Shown: positions 36,152-45,353 of the stretch, one piece after another
How the letters are laid out: each line of letters opens with the position of its first letter
Numbering within the stretch: position 1 is the stretch's first letter
Origin: VXYL01 sp965199915
Lineage (GTDB): Bacteria; Pseudomonadota; Gammaproteobacteria; Pseudomonadales; Azotimanducaceae
Assembly (NCBI GenBank): GCA_965199915.1
Contig: OZ241348.1
Coordinates: 806,001 to 870,000 of the forward strand
DNA length: 64,000 bases
Direction: 5' to 3'
The notes under the pieces: model-generated
Told to the model about the DNA's origin: nothing
What the model saw: the letters and a program-made list of their open reading frames with translations, nothing else
The model's database searches: none
Position numbers and translations under genes: made by a program

Positions 36152-36406
36152 ATGAAGAAATACCCGCCGACATCGAAGGAACTGCGCGAGTGGATGGACA
36201 GCAAGGGGCTGTCCAACAAGGACGTGGCCAAGGCGCTGCGCCTTTCCGACGGGCGCGTGGTGCGCTTTTGGACATCCAAAAAGGACCCGCGGCCAATCCC
36301 CTATCCAAGCTGGTACACCCTGCGCCACAAGTTCGGCAAGAGCAACGGCAAGAGCAAGCGGCAACCCAAGGAAGACGGCGAACGCCCCGTCAACGCCGAT
36401 GCCTGA
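36152..36406 (+). CDS. Small helix-turn-helix protein
   Basis: An 84-residue protein. Residues 8-42 (SKELREWMDSKGLSNKDVAK, then LRLSDGRVVRFW) look like a Cro/CI-type HTH in which the second helix reads operator bases. The tail is basic (GKSNGKSKR). It overlaps the aroA start by 8 bp, so it may be co-translated with aroA. The target is unknown. Confidence 0.65.
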   Translation: MKKYPPTSKELREWMDSKGLSNKDVAKALRLSDGRVVRFWTSKKDPRPIPYPSWYTLRHKFGKSNGKSKRQPKEDGERPVNADA

Positions 36407-37679
36407 CGCCGCCCCGCCCCGCCGGATCGAGCGCGTTCCGGGGCCGTTTGACGTCGCCATAGCCTTGCCGGGCAGCAAGTCCATCGCCCTGCGCCACATC
36501 CTGATGTCGATGTTGGCCGAGGCGCCGACCACCTTGGACGGCGTGCCCCGGTGCGAAGACGTGGACGCGATGTTCGACGCCGTGCGGCGGCTTGGCGGCC
36601 AAGTGCAACGGCAAGGCGACGCCGCCCACTTGCGCCCGCCCGCCACAGTCGCTGACGGAACCGTGAGCCTCGATCTCGGCATGAGCGGCGTCTCGCTGCG
36701 GCTGCTGCTCGCCCACGCCGCCCTGCGCGCCGCGACCACCCGGTTCACGGGCCACGCCCAACTTCATCGGCGCCCGAACGCGGGCCTGCTCGCGGCGCTC
36801 GAACGCCTAGGCTGCCAAGTGGAAGCCGCGGCCGGCGGCCATCTGCCCATCGCCGTCACCGGGCCGAGGCGCCCGGCGGCGCGCACCACGGTGGACACCA
36901 GCGTCACCAGCCAATACCTCACCAGCCTGTTGCTCTCGGCGCCGGCCCTGCCCAACGGCTTGGTCATCCACCTCGAAGGCAAGCGCGCCAGCGCCTCCTA
37001 CATCGACGTGACGCGCAGCGAAATGGCCCGTCGCGGCGTGGCGGTGACGGCCTTGAGCGAAACCGCACTGCGCGTCCCGCGCGCCAACTACACCGGCGGG
37101 CGCGTGGCCATCGAAGGCGACGCCTCGGCGGCGACCTACCACGCCGCCCTCGCCACCTTGCATGCCGGCCGCGCCACCTTCACCAACCTTGGCGCCGCCA
37201 CGACCCAAGGCGACTTCGGATTCCTCGCCCTGTGCGAACGCGCCGGCGCCACGGTGGAGCGGGGCGCAGGGACGACAACGGTGCGCGGCCCAACCCGGCT
37301 TCGCCCGCTCGGCCACGCCGACATGAGCGACATGCCGGACGCCGCGCCCACCTTGATGGCAATGGCGCCGTTCCTGCCGACCCCCACCCGCATCACCGGG
37401 CTCGCGACGCTGCGCGTGAAGGAGTGCGACCGCCTGTGCGCCGGCACGACGGAACTGCGCAAGGCGGGCGTGGGCGTGGACGAGGACGAGGCCGCCATGA
37501 CCATCCATCCCACCCCCGCGCCGCGGCCGGCGGCGTTCGACACCTACGAGGATCACCGCATGGCGATGGCGCTCTCGGTGTTCGCCACGCGCATCGGCGG
37601 TTGCGAAGTGTACGCGCCGGACTGCGTGGCCAAGACCTACGCCGACTATTGGCGGGATTTCGGGCGCATCTACGGTTGA
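36399..37679 (+). CDS. aroA: 3-phosphoshikimate 1-carboxyvinyltransferase (EPSP synthase)
   Basis: The protein has 426 residues from the ATG at 36399. It condenses phosphoenolpyruvate with shikimate 3-phosphate in the sixth step of the shikimate pathway. Recognisable blocks are LPGSKSI (substrate lysine), VTSQYLTSLLLSAP, EGDASAATYH, DMSDMPDAAPTLMAMAPF, LRVKECDR and DTYEDHRMAMALSVF. The usual GNxGTxxRxL PEP-site loop reads GMSGVSLRLL, so the Asn and the Thr are replaced while Gly and Arg are kept. The enzyme is otherwise full length. aroE and a DAHP synthase of the same pathway lie 20-26 kb away. Confidence 0.93.
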   Translation: MPDAAPPRRIERVPGPFDVAIALPGSKSIALRHILMSMLAEAPTTLDGVPRCEDVDAMFDAVRRLGGQVQRQGDAAHLRPPATVADGTVSLDLGMSGVSLRLLLAHAALRAATTRFTGHAQLHRRPNAGLLAALERLGCQVEAAAGGHLPIAVTGPRRPAARTTVDTSVTSQYLTSLLLSAPALPNGLVIHLEGKRASASYIDVTRSEMARRGVAVTALSETALRVPRANYTGGRVAIEGDASAATYHAALATLHAGRATFTNLGAATTQGDFGFLALCERAGATVERGAGTTTVRGPTRLRPLGHADMSDMPDAAPTLMAMAPFLPTPTRITGLATLRVKECDRLCAGTTELRKAGVGVDEDEAAMTIHPTPAPRPAAFDTYEDHRMAMALSVFATRIGGCEVYAPDCVAKTYADYWRDFGRIYG

Positions 37680-37770
37680 AGCGGGCCGTGCGGGCCGTGC
37701 GGTCAGAGCCGGTCTTGGCTTGGTTTAGAATGCCGCGCTTGTTCGTTTTTGATCCAAGGCGGGAAACAAC

Positions 37771-38649
37771 ATGAGTGATTTCGAAGGCAAGGTGGCCATC
37801 GTGACCGGCGCCGGCCACGGTTTGGGACGCAGCCACGCGCTGGCGTTCGCCGAGCGTGGCGCCAAGGTGGTGGTGAACGACCTGGGCGGCTCGGTGCATG
37901 GCGAGGGCCAATCGGACGCCGCGGACGCGGTGGTGGAGGAAATCAAAGCCGCTGGCGGCGACGCCGTGGCCAACAAGGCGTCCGTGGCCGACCGCGACGG
38001 GGCCAAGAGCATCGTGGACGACGCCGTGGCCGCCTTCGGCACCGTGGACATCGTGGTGAACAACGCCGGCATCCTGCGCGACAAGTCCTTCAAGAACATG
38101 ACGCTGGACGAGTTCGACTTGGTGATCGACGTTCACTTGCGCGGCACCGCCTACGTCACCCGCTTCGCCTGGCCCATCATGTACGAGAAGAACTGGGGCC
38201 GGGTGGTCCTCACCAGCTCCACGTCCGGCATTTTCGGCAACTTCGGCCAAGCCAACTACGGCACCGCCAAGATGGGGATGCTCGGCCTCATGAACGTGCT
38301 GGCCATCGAAGGCGCGGCGCACAACGTGCGCGTGAACTGCCTGGCCCCCGGCGCCGCCACGCGCATGACCGCCAGCGTGCCCGGCTCCACCATCGACATG
38401 AGCAAGCCGCCGCCGGCGATGAGCCCGGCGCTGGTCACGCCGGCGGTGCTCTACCTGTGCAGCGAGGACGCCCCTTCCGCCCACACCATCCACGCCGCCG
38501 GCGGGCGCTTCTCCCGTTCGCAGACGTTCACCAACCAAGGCATCGCGCTCGGCCTGGAAGCCAACTACGAGGACCTCGCGGAGGACGTGGCCAAGGTGGT
38601 GAACATGGAGGCCGCCAACCCCTTCGACCCGCTGGCGCGGCGGCGGTGA
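37771..38649 (+). CDS. Short-chain dehydrogenase (hydroxyacyl-CoA dehydrogenase type)
   Basis: The protein has 292 residues. The N-terminal NAD(P)-binding motif TGAGHGLGRSHAL, NNAG (NNAGILRD), and the catalytic Ser and YGTAK motif are present. The GAGHGLGRSHALAFAERGAK block and the VVVNDLGG segment resemble the 3-hydroxyacyl-CoA dehydrogenase domain of multifunctional beta-oxidation enzymes (MFE-2 type). The C-terminal extension after residue ~230 is typical of that branch. A TAGAAT -10-like hexamer lies at 37726-37731, but no clear -35 was found. The natural substrate is not determined by the sequence. Confidence 0.85.
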   Translation: MSDFEGKVAIVTGAGHGLGRSHALAFAERGAKVVVNDLGGSVHGEGQSDAADAVVEEIKAAGGDAVANKASVADRDGAKSIVDDAVAAFGTVDIVVNNAGILRDKSFKNMTLDEFDLVIDVHLRGTAYVTRFAWPIMYEKNWGRVVLTSSTSGIFGNFGQANYGTAKMGMLGLMNVLAIEGAAHNVRVNCLAPGAATRMTASVPGSTIDMSKPPPAMSPALVTPAVLYLCSEDAPSAHTIHAAGGRFSRSQTFTNQGIALGLEANYEDLAEDVAKVVNMEAANPFDPLARRR

Positions 38650-38711
38650 GGTTGCGGGGGCGAAGACGCCATAGGAACGCCACAGGGCTGAAAAAGGGCC
38701 GCCGTTATCCC

Positions 38712-39950
38712 TTACGGGCAGCGGCAGGTTTCTGCGGCCCCCTCCCACTCGGCAGGCACCGGCCACTCGGGGGACACCGGCCCTCGGCACACTTTCACGT
38801 CCACGCGGCGGCTCTGGGAGCTGGTGCCAGTGGGGTCCCTCGCGTCGATTTCTTCTCCCTTGGCGAGTTCGCGGAACCGGAACCCATCCCCTCCCTCGCC
38901 CAACCGCTGGCGCAGGCAGTAGGTCGTACAAGCCGCGCGCAAATCCGAGAGGTGCAAGTTGTGTCTTGCGGTGCCGACAGCGTTCGCATAGCCCACCGCC
39001 AAGACGACGGCATCGGCCCGCAGCTTTTTCAAGACCGCGGTCACCTCCGACATTGCGGCCTCGTCGTCCGTCATCTCGTGCGAATCGTGATCAAAATGGA
39101 TTTTTCCGATTATCTTCCCTTCGCAAAGGTCCGGCGGCAAAGCCGCCGGCATCTCCATCAACCGCTGTTCGATTCCGGCAAGCCCATTCGCCACTTTGTC
39201 GCCCAGCGCACCCACGCTCTCCACCAAGGGGTTCATGCTCGCCGCAAGGCGTGCCAACTCCGCTCCGAGGCGTTCCGTTTCACCGCCGATCTTGTTCACC
39301 GACTCAGCGACTCCGTCGATCGCGGCCGCGCCGCGCTCGCCGATGTCCTTCAGTAACTCACGGTTGGCCGCCACGCCACGGGCAATAGCGCCCGCGGTCA
39401 CGGCGATTGCTTCTTGGCTTGCCGTCATTTCTCGTTGCTGATTGGCCATTTCTCCTTGCCAATCTGCCATTTGTTGTTGGCGCGTTGCCATTTGCTTTTG
39501 GTACGTCGCCATCTCCTCGAGCACGTTGCCCGGCTGCGTGGGCGTTGCGGACGCGCTATTGCTCCAACAACCGTGTGCGCCGTGCTCCAAGATAGCTCGA
39601 ATCCGAAAGTAATAGGTCACGCCATTGGTTAGACCGGGTACAACATGCGTGGTGGCGGTGGTGCCCGTGTTGTGCAACGGGCCAGCCTCGTTGGGCTTGC
39701 CTGCCTGTTCATACTGCCAATGCTTGACGTGAGGCCAGTGGCCTTCCGGCAGGTTCCACTTCAGAGTCGCTTCGCCATGTCCCGCAGAGGCGACCAAGCT
39801 TGGCACAGGAGTTGATGTGCAGCCTTCCTTCTTCCCTTCCTTCCCTGGAAAAAGGTACACGCCAAAGGCAACGAGCGCCGCCATCATCAATGCCGCCGAC
39901 ACCAGTGCGGCACCGACTGTGCATTTGCAGAGAAACGCCGACTGCAACAT
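38712..39950 (-). CDS. Membrane-anchored fibronectin/coiled-coil/OmpA-like protein
   Basis: The ATG at 39950 gives 412 residues; a TTG at 39968 is an alternative. One N-terminal membrane helix (VGAALVSAALMMAALVAFGV) is followed by a fibronectin type III-like domain (ATLKWNLPE, GLTNGVTYYFRIRA), then a Gln/Met-rich coiled coil (repeated QQQMADW/NQQREM heptads, about 140-260). The C-terminal domain is OmpA-like (GKIHFDHDSHEM, VLAVGYANAVGTARHNLHLS, DLRA, QSRRVDVKV) and is predicted to bind peptidoglycan. It would link the inner membrane to the cell wall. It is the last gene of a minus-strand group after the LRR protein and another coiled-coil protein. Confidence 0.8.
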   Translation of the reverse strand: MLQSAFLCKCTVGAALVSAALMMAALVAFGVYLFPGKEGKKEGCTSTPVPSLVASAGHGEATLKWNLPEGHWPHVKHWQYEQAGKPNEAGPLHNTGTTATTHVVPGLTNGVTYYFRIRAILEHGAHGCWSNSASATPTQPGNVLEEMATYQKQMATRQQQMADWQGEMANQQREMTASQEAIAVTAGAIARGVAANRELLKDIGERGAAAIDGVAESVNKIGGETERLGAELARLAASMNPLVESVGALGDKVANGLAGIEQRLMEMPAALPPDLCEGKIIGKIHFDHDSHEMTDDEAAMSEVTAVLKKLRADAVVLAVGYANAVGTARHNLHLSDLRAACTTYCLRQRLGEGGDGFRFRELAKGEEIDARDPTGTSSQSRRVDVKVCRGPVSPEWPVPAEWEGAAETCRCP

Positions 39951-39989
39951 CTGCCTCAAGCGCCTCAAGCGGTCATGGCCAAAGTGGGT

Positions 39990-40778
39990 TTATTTCCGAA
40001 AACGTCTCGTTACCCTTGCGAAAACTCCCGCTTCTTCTTCACGCCCTTCCGGGAGCCGCTGCGACAGGTGACTCGTCACCTCCTTCAGCACGCCGGCTAG
40101 CCGCTCGATAGCCTTTCCATCGAGCTCCTGCGCATGTTCGTCGACGTACTTGCGCAAGATCTCCACGTTGACATCCAACATCAACACCGCTTCCACATGC
40201 CCGCGCAGCGCATCCTCGGTGATCTTCGCCTGAACGGTCTCGCGTACCAGCTTCGCGCTGGCTTGCTCGTCAAAAGTTCCCCGCAGATGTTGCGCTTCCT
40301 GGGCAACCCGTTGTTCAGCTTCAACAAACACCTCATCGGCTTTTTCCCGAGTCTCCCTGACCAAGGCCGCGCAATTATCCTCAGACGCCTTCTCCATATT
40401 GGCGCATGTCTGCTTTGACGCCTCTTCCATCTTCTTCAGCCTCTCGCGGAATTCGTTCGCCACGCCTTTCACCGCCTTCTTCGCCGCACGCTTCGCTTCC
40501 TTCCTCGCCGCTTCTTCGGCCTTGCGCTTTGTGCCCCTGTCGATGCGCAACGTCATGAACAAGAAGATTCCGGCTATGGTCGCCGTGGTCATGGCGATGA
40601 GCACCGACATCATGGGGCGGTAGTCCACAACGCCACTGGTTTGCACATTGCCGTCCACGAGTTTGAAAGCGCTGAGCAGCGGCACGCCGATCCAGATGCC
40701 GCCGAGGAAAATCATGGCCGCAAGAGCCAGAGCCGGCTTCGACCACTTCGGCCAGTCGTTATCGCCATTGGATGCCAT
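39990..40778 (-). CDS. Two-helix membrane protein with long coiled coil
   Basis: The protein has 262 residues from the ATG at 40778, chosen because GAGGGA lies seven bases upstream; a TTG at 40820 would extend it. Two hydrophobic helices (about 15-35 and 55-75) are followed by a long charged coiled coil (RKAEEAARKEAKRAAKKAV and onward) that fills the rest of the protein. No catalytic motif is visible. It lies 49 bp after the LRR gene and 21-39 bp before the OmpA-like gene. The three probably form one operon and possibly one envelope complex. The specific role is unknown. Confidence 0.75.
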   Translation of the reverse strand: MASNGDNDWPKWSKPALALAAMIFLGGIWIGVPLLSAFKLVDGNVQTSGVVDYRPMMSVLIAMTTATIAGIFLFMTLRIDRGTKRKAEEAARKEAKRAAKKAVKGVANEFRERLKKMEEASKQTCANMEKASEDNCAALVRETREKADEVFVEAEQRVAQEAQHLRGTFDEQASAKLVRETVQAKITEDALRGHVEAVLMLDVNVEILRKYVDEHAQELDGKAIERLAGVLKEVTSHLSQRLPEGREEEAGVFARVTRRFRK

Positions 40779-40827
40779 CTTGCGTCCCTCGTGCTTGTTC
40801 AAACGGCGTGGTTTCGCCAACCCAGCG

Positions 40828-43800
40828 CTATCGCGGCGCGCTGGAAAGGTTGGTCAGGCGCCCGCCGGGGCTTCGCAGTAGGCTCGTCACGGTGATCGGG
40901 TTGTCCGAGGACACCGTAAACCGCCACTTGCCTGCGCCGTCGCCGAGTGCGCCATCGGTCGCCGGGCTGCCGCTCTCCAACTCGACCGCTGTCAGCGTCA
41001 GCGCCTCGCCGGCGGGAACGCTCGTCGTCACCTCGCCGCCCGCCGCGCCGGCGTCGTCCACGGCGGAGATCGTCACACCAGCGGCCGCTTCCCCGTCGTT
41101 GATCAGCCGCAGCAGGCTCTCCTGGTTGCGGTTGCTGGCAGGATTGAAGAACACCACGCGAGCGGCGGAATCCTCCGCGTCCCAAGGTGCCGCGTCGTGC
41201 ATGCTGGTGAGGAAGCCGTCCGCGTGGCGGACGAACGACGTCACTTGGATGTCCAGATCCGACGTCAGCGCCAAGCGCCAGTCGCCGCGCGTCGGCGCGC
41301 CCAGGCCCGCCGGCAACCCCTTGGCCGCGTTGCCCCGCTCAAGGTCTTGCGAGTTCAGGTGAATGGTGTCGAAGGGCCGCAGTTCCACGGCCACAGGATC
41401 GGCGCGGTGGCCGCCATCGTCCGTGGCGACGATTCGAACTTCGCCGATGTTCCCGCCGAGGTTGGTCACGCGCACGAAGCCCTGCCGCCCCGCCGCGTCG
41501 TCCGCGGCGGGGAAGAGCGGCATCCGCCAAACGCCGTCCACATCGGCCGCGGGAGTCGTCGAGAGGTTCGTCATGTGGCCGCTCGGACTCGTCAGCAACC
41601 CCGCCGCCTCCACGGGCCAGCGGGCGTGTACCGCCAGCCGCCACTTGCCGACGCCGTTGCCGAGACCCCGACCGCCTTCCCACCGTCCCCGCTCCAGCGT
41701 CGCCGCATCCAGCATCAAGGTGCCTCCCGCGGGCGCCGCGATGCCTATGGCGAGACGGCCCCAGCCGTCGTCGTCCACGCCCCAGACGGACACCGGCTCG
41801 TCCACGCCTCCGGGATTGGCCAGCCGCAACGAACTGCGTTGCGCCTCGTTGCTGCCCGGATTGAACACCGCCGCGCGCAACGCGCCGGCCAACTCGTCGC
41901 GGGGCAACCCGTCGTGAACGCTGGTGAGAAAGCCGTCCGGCGTGCGGATGTACGCCAGCGCCTCAATGTCCAGCGTCGAGATCAGTTCCAGCCGCCAGCC
42001 ACCCCCAACGCTCGGCGCCCCAATCCCGTCGGGCAACCCTTTGGCCGCGTTGCCGCGCTCCAAGTCCCGGGAGTTGAAGTGCGCCGCCGCGCCGGCGCCG
42101 ATGGCTAGGCGCACCGGGCCGAAGCGCTTCCCGGCGTCGTCCACCGCCTCGACCAGCACCTCCCCGGCCCCGTCCGAGCGGTTCACAACACGCGCGAAAC
42201 CCTGCCGCCCCGAAGGATCATTGGCTGCGGGGAACACCGGCAGCGACTCGCCGGCCAACACCGCCACGCCGCGTTCCCGCAATACCGGCAGGTGCCTTGC
42301 GATGGATGCCGCGGAAAGCGGATTGCCCCGCAGCCCCAACACGTCGCCCTCGTCAAGACCCGCGAGAGCGGCCAACGGCGCCAAGTCCACAATTCGGTTG
42401 TCCGTGAGCCGCAGACGGCGCAGTTCTCCGAGGCCGCCCGCCGGCGCGGCCGCAATGCGGTTGCGCGCCGCCTCCAACCAGCGCAAGGACCGCAAGCCCG
42501 CCAGCGGGGCCAGACTCTCCAGGACGTTGTCGTTCAGATGGAGTCGCCGCAATTCACGCAGACCGCGCAACGGCGCGGCGTCCTCAATGCGGTTGCCGTC
42601 CAAGCGCAGCTGGCGCAGCGACGACATGCCCGCCAAGGTCCCGAGGTCGACGATGCGGTTCCGCGCCAGCGACAACACCTCCAGCGAGGCAAGGGAGGAA
42701 AGCACCGAGGCGTCCGCGATGCGGTTCTCCGCCAGGGACAATTCGCGCAAGCCGGTCAGACCCGCCAGCGGCGCGAGGTCGACCAGCGCATTGCCGTCCA
42801 AGAGCAGCACGCGCAGGTTCGCAAGGCCGGCCAGGTCCGATACGTCCGAAAGCCCGTTGCGCGAAAGATCCAGCACCTCTAGCGAGGTCATGCGCGCAAG
42901 CGGGGACAGGTCTGTCAGCCGGTTCCCGGCGAGCGACAGCGTATCCAACCGCGTCGCGTACTCGATGCCGGAAAGGTCTACGATGCCGGCGTTCGCCGCC
43001 TCCAAGGTTCGCAACGAGAGCAAGTCGCCCTCGGTCAGGTTCGTTCCGACCGCCTTGTCCAGCGTCCGCGCCACCACGTCGCGCAACCCAGCGTCGACCA
43101 GAGAAACGAACGCAGGCGCGTTGAACAACACCTCAACGCCCCGCCTCCGAAGCGCGGAGACCTGGTCGAACGCATCCGACGTCAGCCGCACCCCGCGCAG
43201 GCTGAGCCATTCGATATGCGCGAGCTCCAGCACTGGCGCGAGATCGATCGGGCCGGTGTTGTCGAGGTTCAGTCGCCGCAGGTTCACCAGCAGCTCCAAG
43301 CCGGACAGGTTCGCGACCGCAGGCGCCGAGACAGTGTTCTTGAACACCCATGCCGCAGGCGCCGGCGGCGGGGCGGCGGTCGCGGACAGATCGAGCGTGG
43401 TGATGGTGGCCAGCTCGGCGTGGGTGAACGTCCCGCCGGCTGCCCTGCCGAGCGCCGCGGCCAAGCCCGCAGCCAAGCCGGCGTCCGCGATTCGCGCCGT
43501 GGCGTCGGGCGCGTCCGGAAAGGTCACGCCGACGCGTGCGGCAGGGCCCGAACCGAAGGCGTTGAAAGCCCGCAACTCGAGCAGGTGCGGGGCGCCCGAC
43601 AACCCGGAGACGTCGGCGGCCGCGGTAGTGCCGTCGGAACCTTCAATGGCTGCCCAGTTGCCAAAGCCCGCCGCGTCGACCCCATGTCGTAGCTGGTAGC
43701 CGCGGACATACCCCGGCAGGTCGTAGGCCTGCGTCCACCCCAGCATCGCCCGCCCGATGCCGCCGGCCCAAGCCACCAAGCCGGCCGGCGCACTAGGCGC

Positions 43801-45318
43801 GGTCCTGGCGACGAACGGATCGAAGGAAACGTCGACACCTTGCGCCTGCAACGCGGGGATATGCACGGCGACGGACTCCGCACTGAGCGGGTTGTTGCGG
43901 AGGGTGAGCTCCGTCAGCGACCTGAGCGAAGCCAGCGCCGAGATGTCGGAAATGGAGTTGTTGTGGAGGTGGAGGTCCGTCAGCGACGTGAGGCCCCCCA
44001 ACGCTGAGACATCCGAGATAGCGTTGTCGTGGAGCCGGAGCCTTGTCAGCGACGTGAGGCCCCGGATCGCTGAGATATCGGTGATCGAACTGCGAGAACC
44101 CGGCGCCGAGATGTGGGCAATAGTGGTCCCGCGGAGATTGAGATACGTCAGCGACGTGAGCAAGCCCAGCGCGGAGATGTCGATGATTGGGGTGTAGTTG
44201 AGGTCGAGGAATGTCAGAGATGTCAAGGTGCCGAGCGCCGAGACGTCAATTGGCCCCCCCAAGTTGGCACCGAAATAGAGCTCTGTCAGCGACGTGAGCG
44301 AGGCCAGCGCCGAGATGTCGGAAATGGAGTTGTTGGTGAGCCGGAGCACTGTCAGCGACGTGAGCGAGTCCAGCGCCGAGACGTCGGAGATGGAGTTGTA
44401 GGCGAGATTGAGCTCTGTCAGCGACGTGAGCGATCCCAGCGCCGAAACGTCGGAGATGGAGTTGAAGCCGAGACCGAGTTCTGTCAGCGACGTGAGCGAT
44501 CCCAGCGCCGAAACGTCGGAGATGGTGGAGTTAGAGCCGAGATGGAGCTCTGTCAGCGACGTGAGGGTGCCGAGCGCCGAAACGTCGGAGATCGAGTTGC
44601 CAAAGAGGATGAGCTGTGTCAGCGATGTGAGCGATCCCAGCGCCGAGATGTCGGAAATGGAGTTGTTGTTGAGCCAGAGCTCTTCGAGATTCGCTGCGTA
44701 GCCGATGCCCGTCAGATCGCTGATTTGGGAAGACCCTGCGTAAAACCGACCAGTCAATCCGGCCATGTCCAGTTGCGTGATGGTCGCGCCCGCACTTTTG
44801 CCGAGGGCTGTCTCCATCGCCGACCGTAGGTTGGTGTCGGCGATGGAGACTGCGGTGGCAGGCGAGGCGGCAAGCTGAATGGTCGTTTGCGCCGCCGTCC
44901 CGTCCCCGACGCTGTTCGCGGCCCGCAGTTGGAAGTGGTAGCGGGTGCCGTTGGTCAAGCCGGACACCGTGTGCGTGGTGGTGGTGGCGGTGCTGCCGGA
45001 GATGGCCGTCCACGAAGCGCTGGCGAGCGTCGAGGTGCTGGTGGCGTGGCGGACCGAGTAGCCGGTGATGGAGGAGTCCGACGGATCCGTCCACGCCAGC
45101 GTGGCGGTTGCGTTGCCCGGCGCGGCGCTCAGGCCGGTCGGAGCGGACGGCTGCCCCCACGCCGCGAAAGGCGCCGCGGCGAGCAGGAAGAAAAGTGCTT
45201 GGGCTTGGCGAAGCCCCGGCGGTGCTAGCCGCCGCTTACGTTCGGGTGCGCAACCTCGGGGGGGGGGGGGGGGGGGGGGGGTACAGCCACGCCTCGCGCG
45301 CACGCGGAAGCCCCGCAC
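40828..45318 (-). CDS. Secreted LRR/fibronectin surface protein with poly-Pro tract in its N-terminus
   Basis: The long open frame (1496 residues) begins at a weak GTG at 45318. It reads seven Pro codons through a C24 tract and then a signal peptide (RKRRLAPP, ALFFLLAAAPFAAWG). Next come a fibronectin type III-like domain (about 56-150), an LRR block of 22-residue repeats (about 183-503), a second fibronectin-like domain, and a second LRR block (about 740-1006). The same four-fold C-terminal module as in the giant genes follows (about 1019-1496; VDDAG, GKWRLxV, ending LTNLSSAPR). The only start with a good ribosome binding site is the ATG at 45356, which is one base out of register at this tract length. 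No ATG, GTG or TTG lies between the tract and the signal peptide, so expression depends on tract length. It is likely an exported binding protein heading a three-gene operon. Confidence 0.85.
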   Translation of the reverse strand: MRGFRVRARRGCTPPPPPPPRGCAPERKRRLAPPGLRQAQALFFLLAAAPFAAWGQPSAPTGLSAAPGNATATLAWTDPSDSSITGYSVRHATSTSTLASASWTAISGSTATTTTHTVSGLTNGTRYHFQLRAANSVGDGTAAQTTIQLAASPATAVSIADTNLRSAMETALGKSAGATITQLDMAGLTGRFYAGSSQISDLTGIGYAANLEELWLNNNSISDISALGSLTSLTQLILFGNSISDVSALGTLTSLTELHLGSNSTISDVSALGSLTSLTELGLGFNSISDVSALGSLTSLTELNLAYNSISDVSALDSLTSLTVLRLTNNSISDISALASLTSLTELYFGANLGGPIDVSALGTLTSLTFLDLNYTPIIDISALGLLTSLTYLNLRGTTIAHISAPGSRSSITDISAIRGLTSLTRLRLHDNAISDVSALGGLTSLTDLHLHNNSISDISALASLRSLTELTLRNNPLSAESVAVHIPALQAQGVDVSFDPFVARTAPSAPAGLVAWAGGIGRAMLGWTQAYDLPGYVRGYQLRHGVDAAGFGNWAAIEGSDGTTAAADVSGLSGAPHLLELRAFNAFGSGPAARVGVTFPDAPDATARIADAGLAAGLAAALGRAAGGTFTHAELATITTLDLSATAAPPPAPAAWVFKNTVSAPAVANLSGLELLVNLRRLNLDNTGPIDLAPVLELAHIEWLSLRGVRLTSDAFDQVSALRRRGVEVLFNAPAFVSLVDAGLRDVVARTLDKAVGTNLTEGDLLSLRTLEAANAGIVDLSGIEYATRLDTLSLAGNRLTDLSPLARMTSLEVLDLSRNGLSDVSDLAGLANLRVLLLDGNALVDLAPLAGLTGLRELSLAENRIADASVLSSLASLEVLSLARNRIVDLGTLAGMSSLRQLRLDGNRIEDAAPLRGLRELRRLHLNDNVLESLAPLAGLRSLRWLEAARNRIAAAPAGGLGELRRLRLTDNRIVDLAPLAALAGLDEGDVLGLRGNPLSAASIARHLPVLRERGVAVLAGESLPVFPAANDPSGRQGFARVVNRSDGAGEVLVEAVDDAGKRFGPVRLAIGAGAAAHFNSRDLERGNAAKGLPDGIGAPSVGGGWRLELISTLDIEALAYIRTPDGFLTSVHDGLPRDELAGALRAAVFNPGSNEAQRSSLRLANPGGVDEPVSVWGVDDDGWGRLAIGIAAPAGGTLMLDAATLERGRWEGGRGLGNGVGKWRLAVHARWPVEAAGLLTSPSGHMTNLSTTPAADVDGVWRMPLFPAADDAAGRQGFVRVTNLGGNIGEVRIVATDDGGHRADPVAVELRPFDTIHLNSQDLERGNAAKGLPAGLGAPTRGDWRLALTSDLDIQVTSFVRHADGFLTSMHDAAPWDAEDSAARVVFFNPASNRNQESLLRLINDGEAAAGVTISAVDDAGAAGGEVTTSVPAGEALTLTAVELESGSPATDGALGDGAGKWRFTVSSDNPITVTSLLRSPGGRLTNLSSAPR
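43900..44700 (-). repeat. Tandem 66-69-bp repeats encoding leucine-rich repeats
   Basis: About a dozen units, each encoding 22-23 residues of the type DISALGSLTSLTEL plus a variable NNSIS segment, follow one another with high DNA identity. Neighbouring units could be gained or lost in frame by recombination. On the plus strand the recurring word is GTCAGCGACGTGAG. Confidence 0.85.
45258..45281 (-). repeat. Homopolymeric C24 tract in the LRR gene (G24 on plus strand)
   Basis: Twenty-four consecutive C residues in coding orientation, placed between the start region and the signal peptide. A change of one base shifts the frame of everything downstream. Runs of this length are classical slippage sites and are also hard to sequence, so the exact count may vary between cells or be miscounted. 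Confidence 0.95.
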
Positions 45319-45353
45319 ACGCCCGCAATGGCCAAACCAAGATCAATCAGGAA

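Noticed and set aside
37703..37731. Promoter before the short-chain dehydrogenase gene
   Set aside because: TAGAAT is a fair -10, but the hexamer at the right distance (TCAGAG) is a poor -35.
43900..44700. Regularly spaced direct repeats that could suggest a CRISPR array
   Set aside because: The 66-69-bp period encodes leucine-rich repeats in one continuous frame. Spacers are not unique and no cas gene is near.
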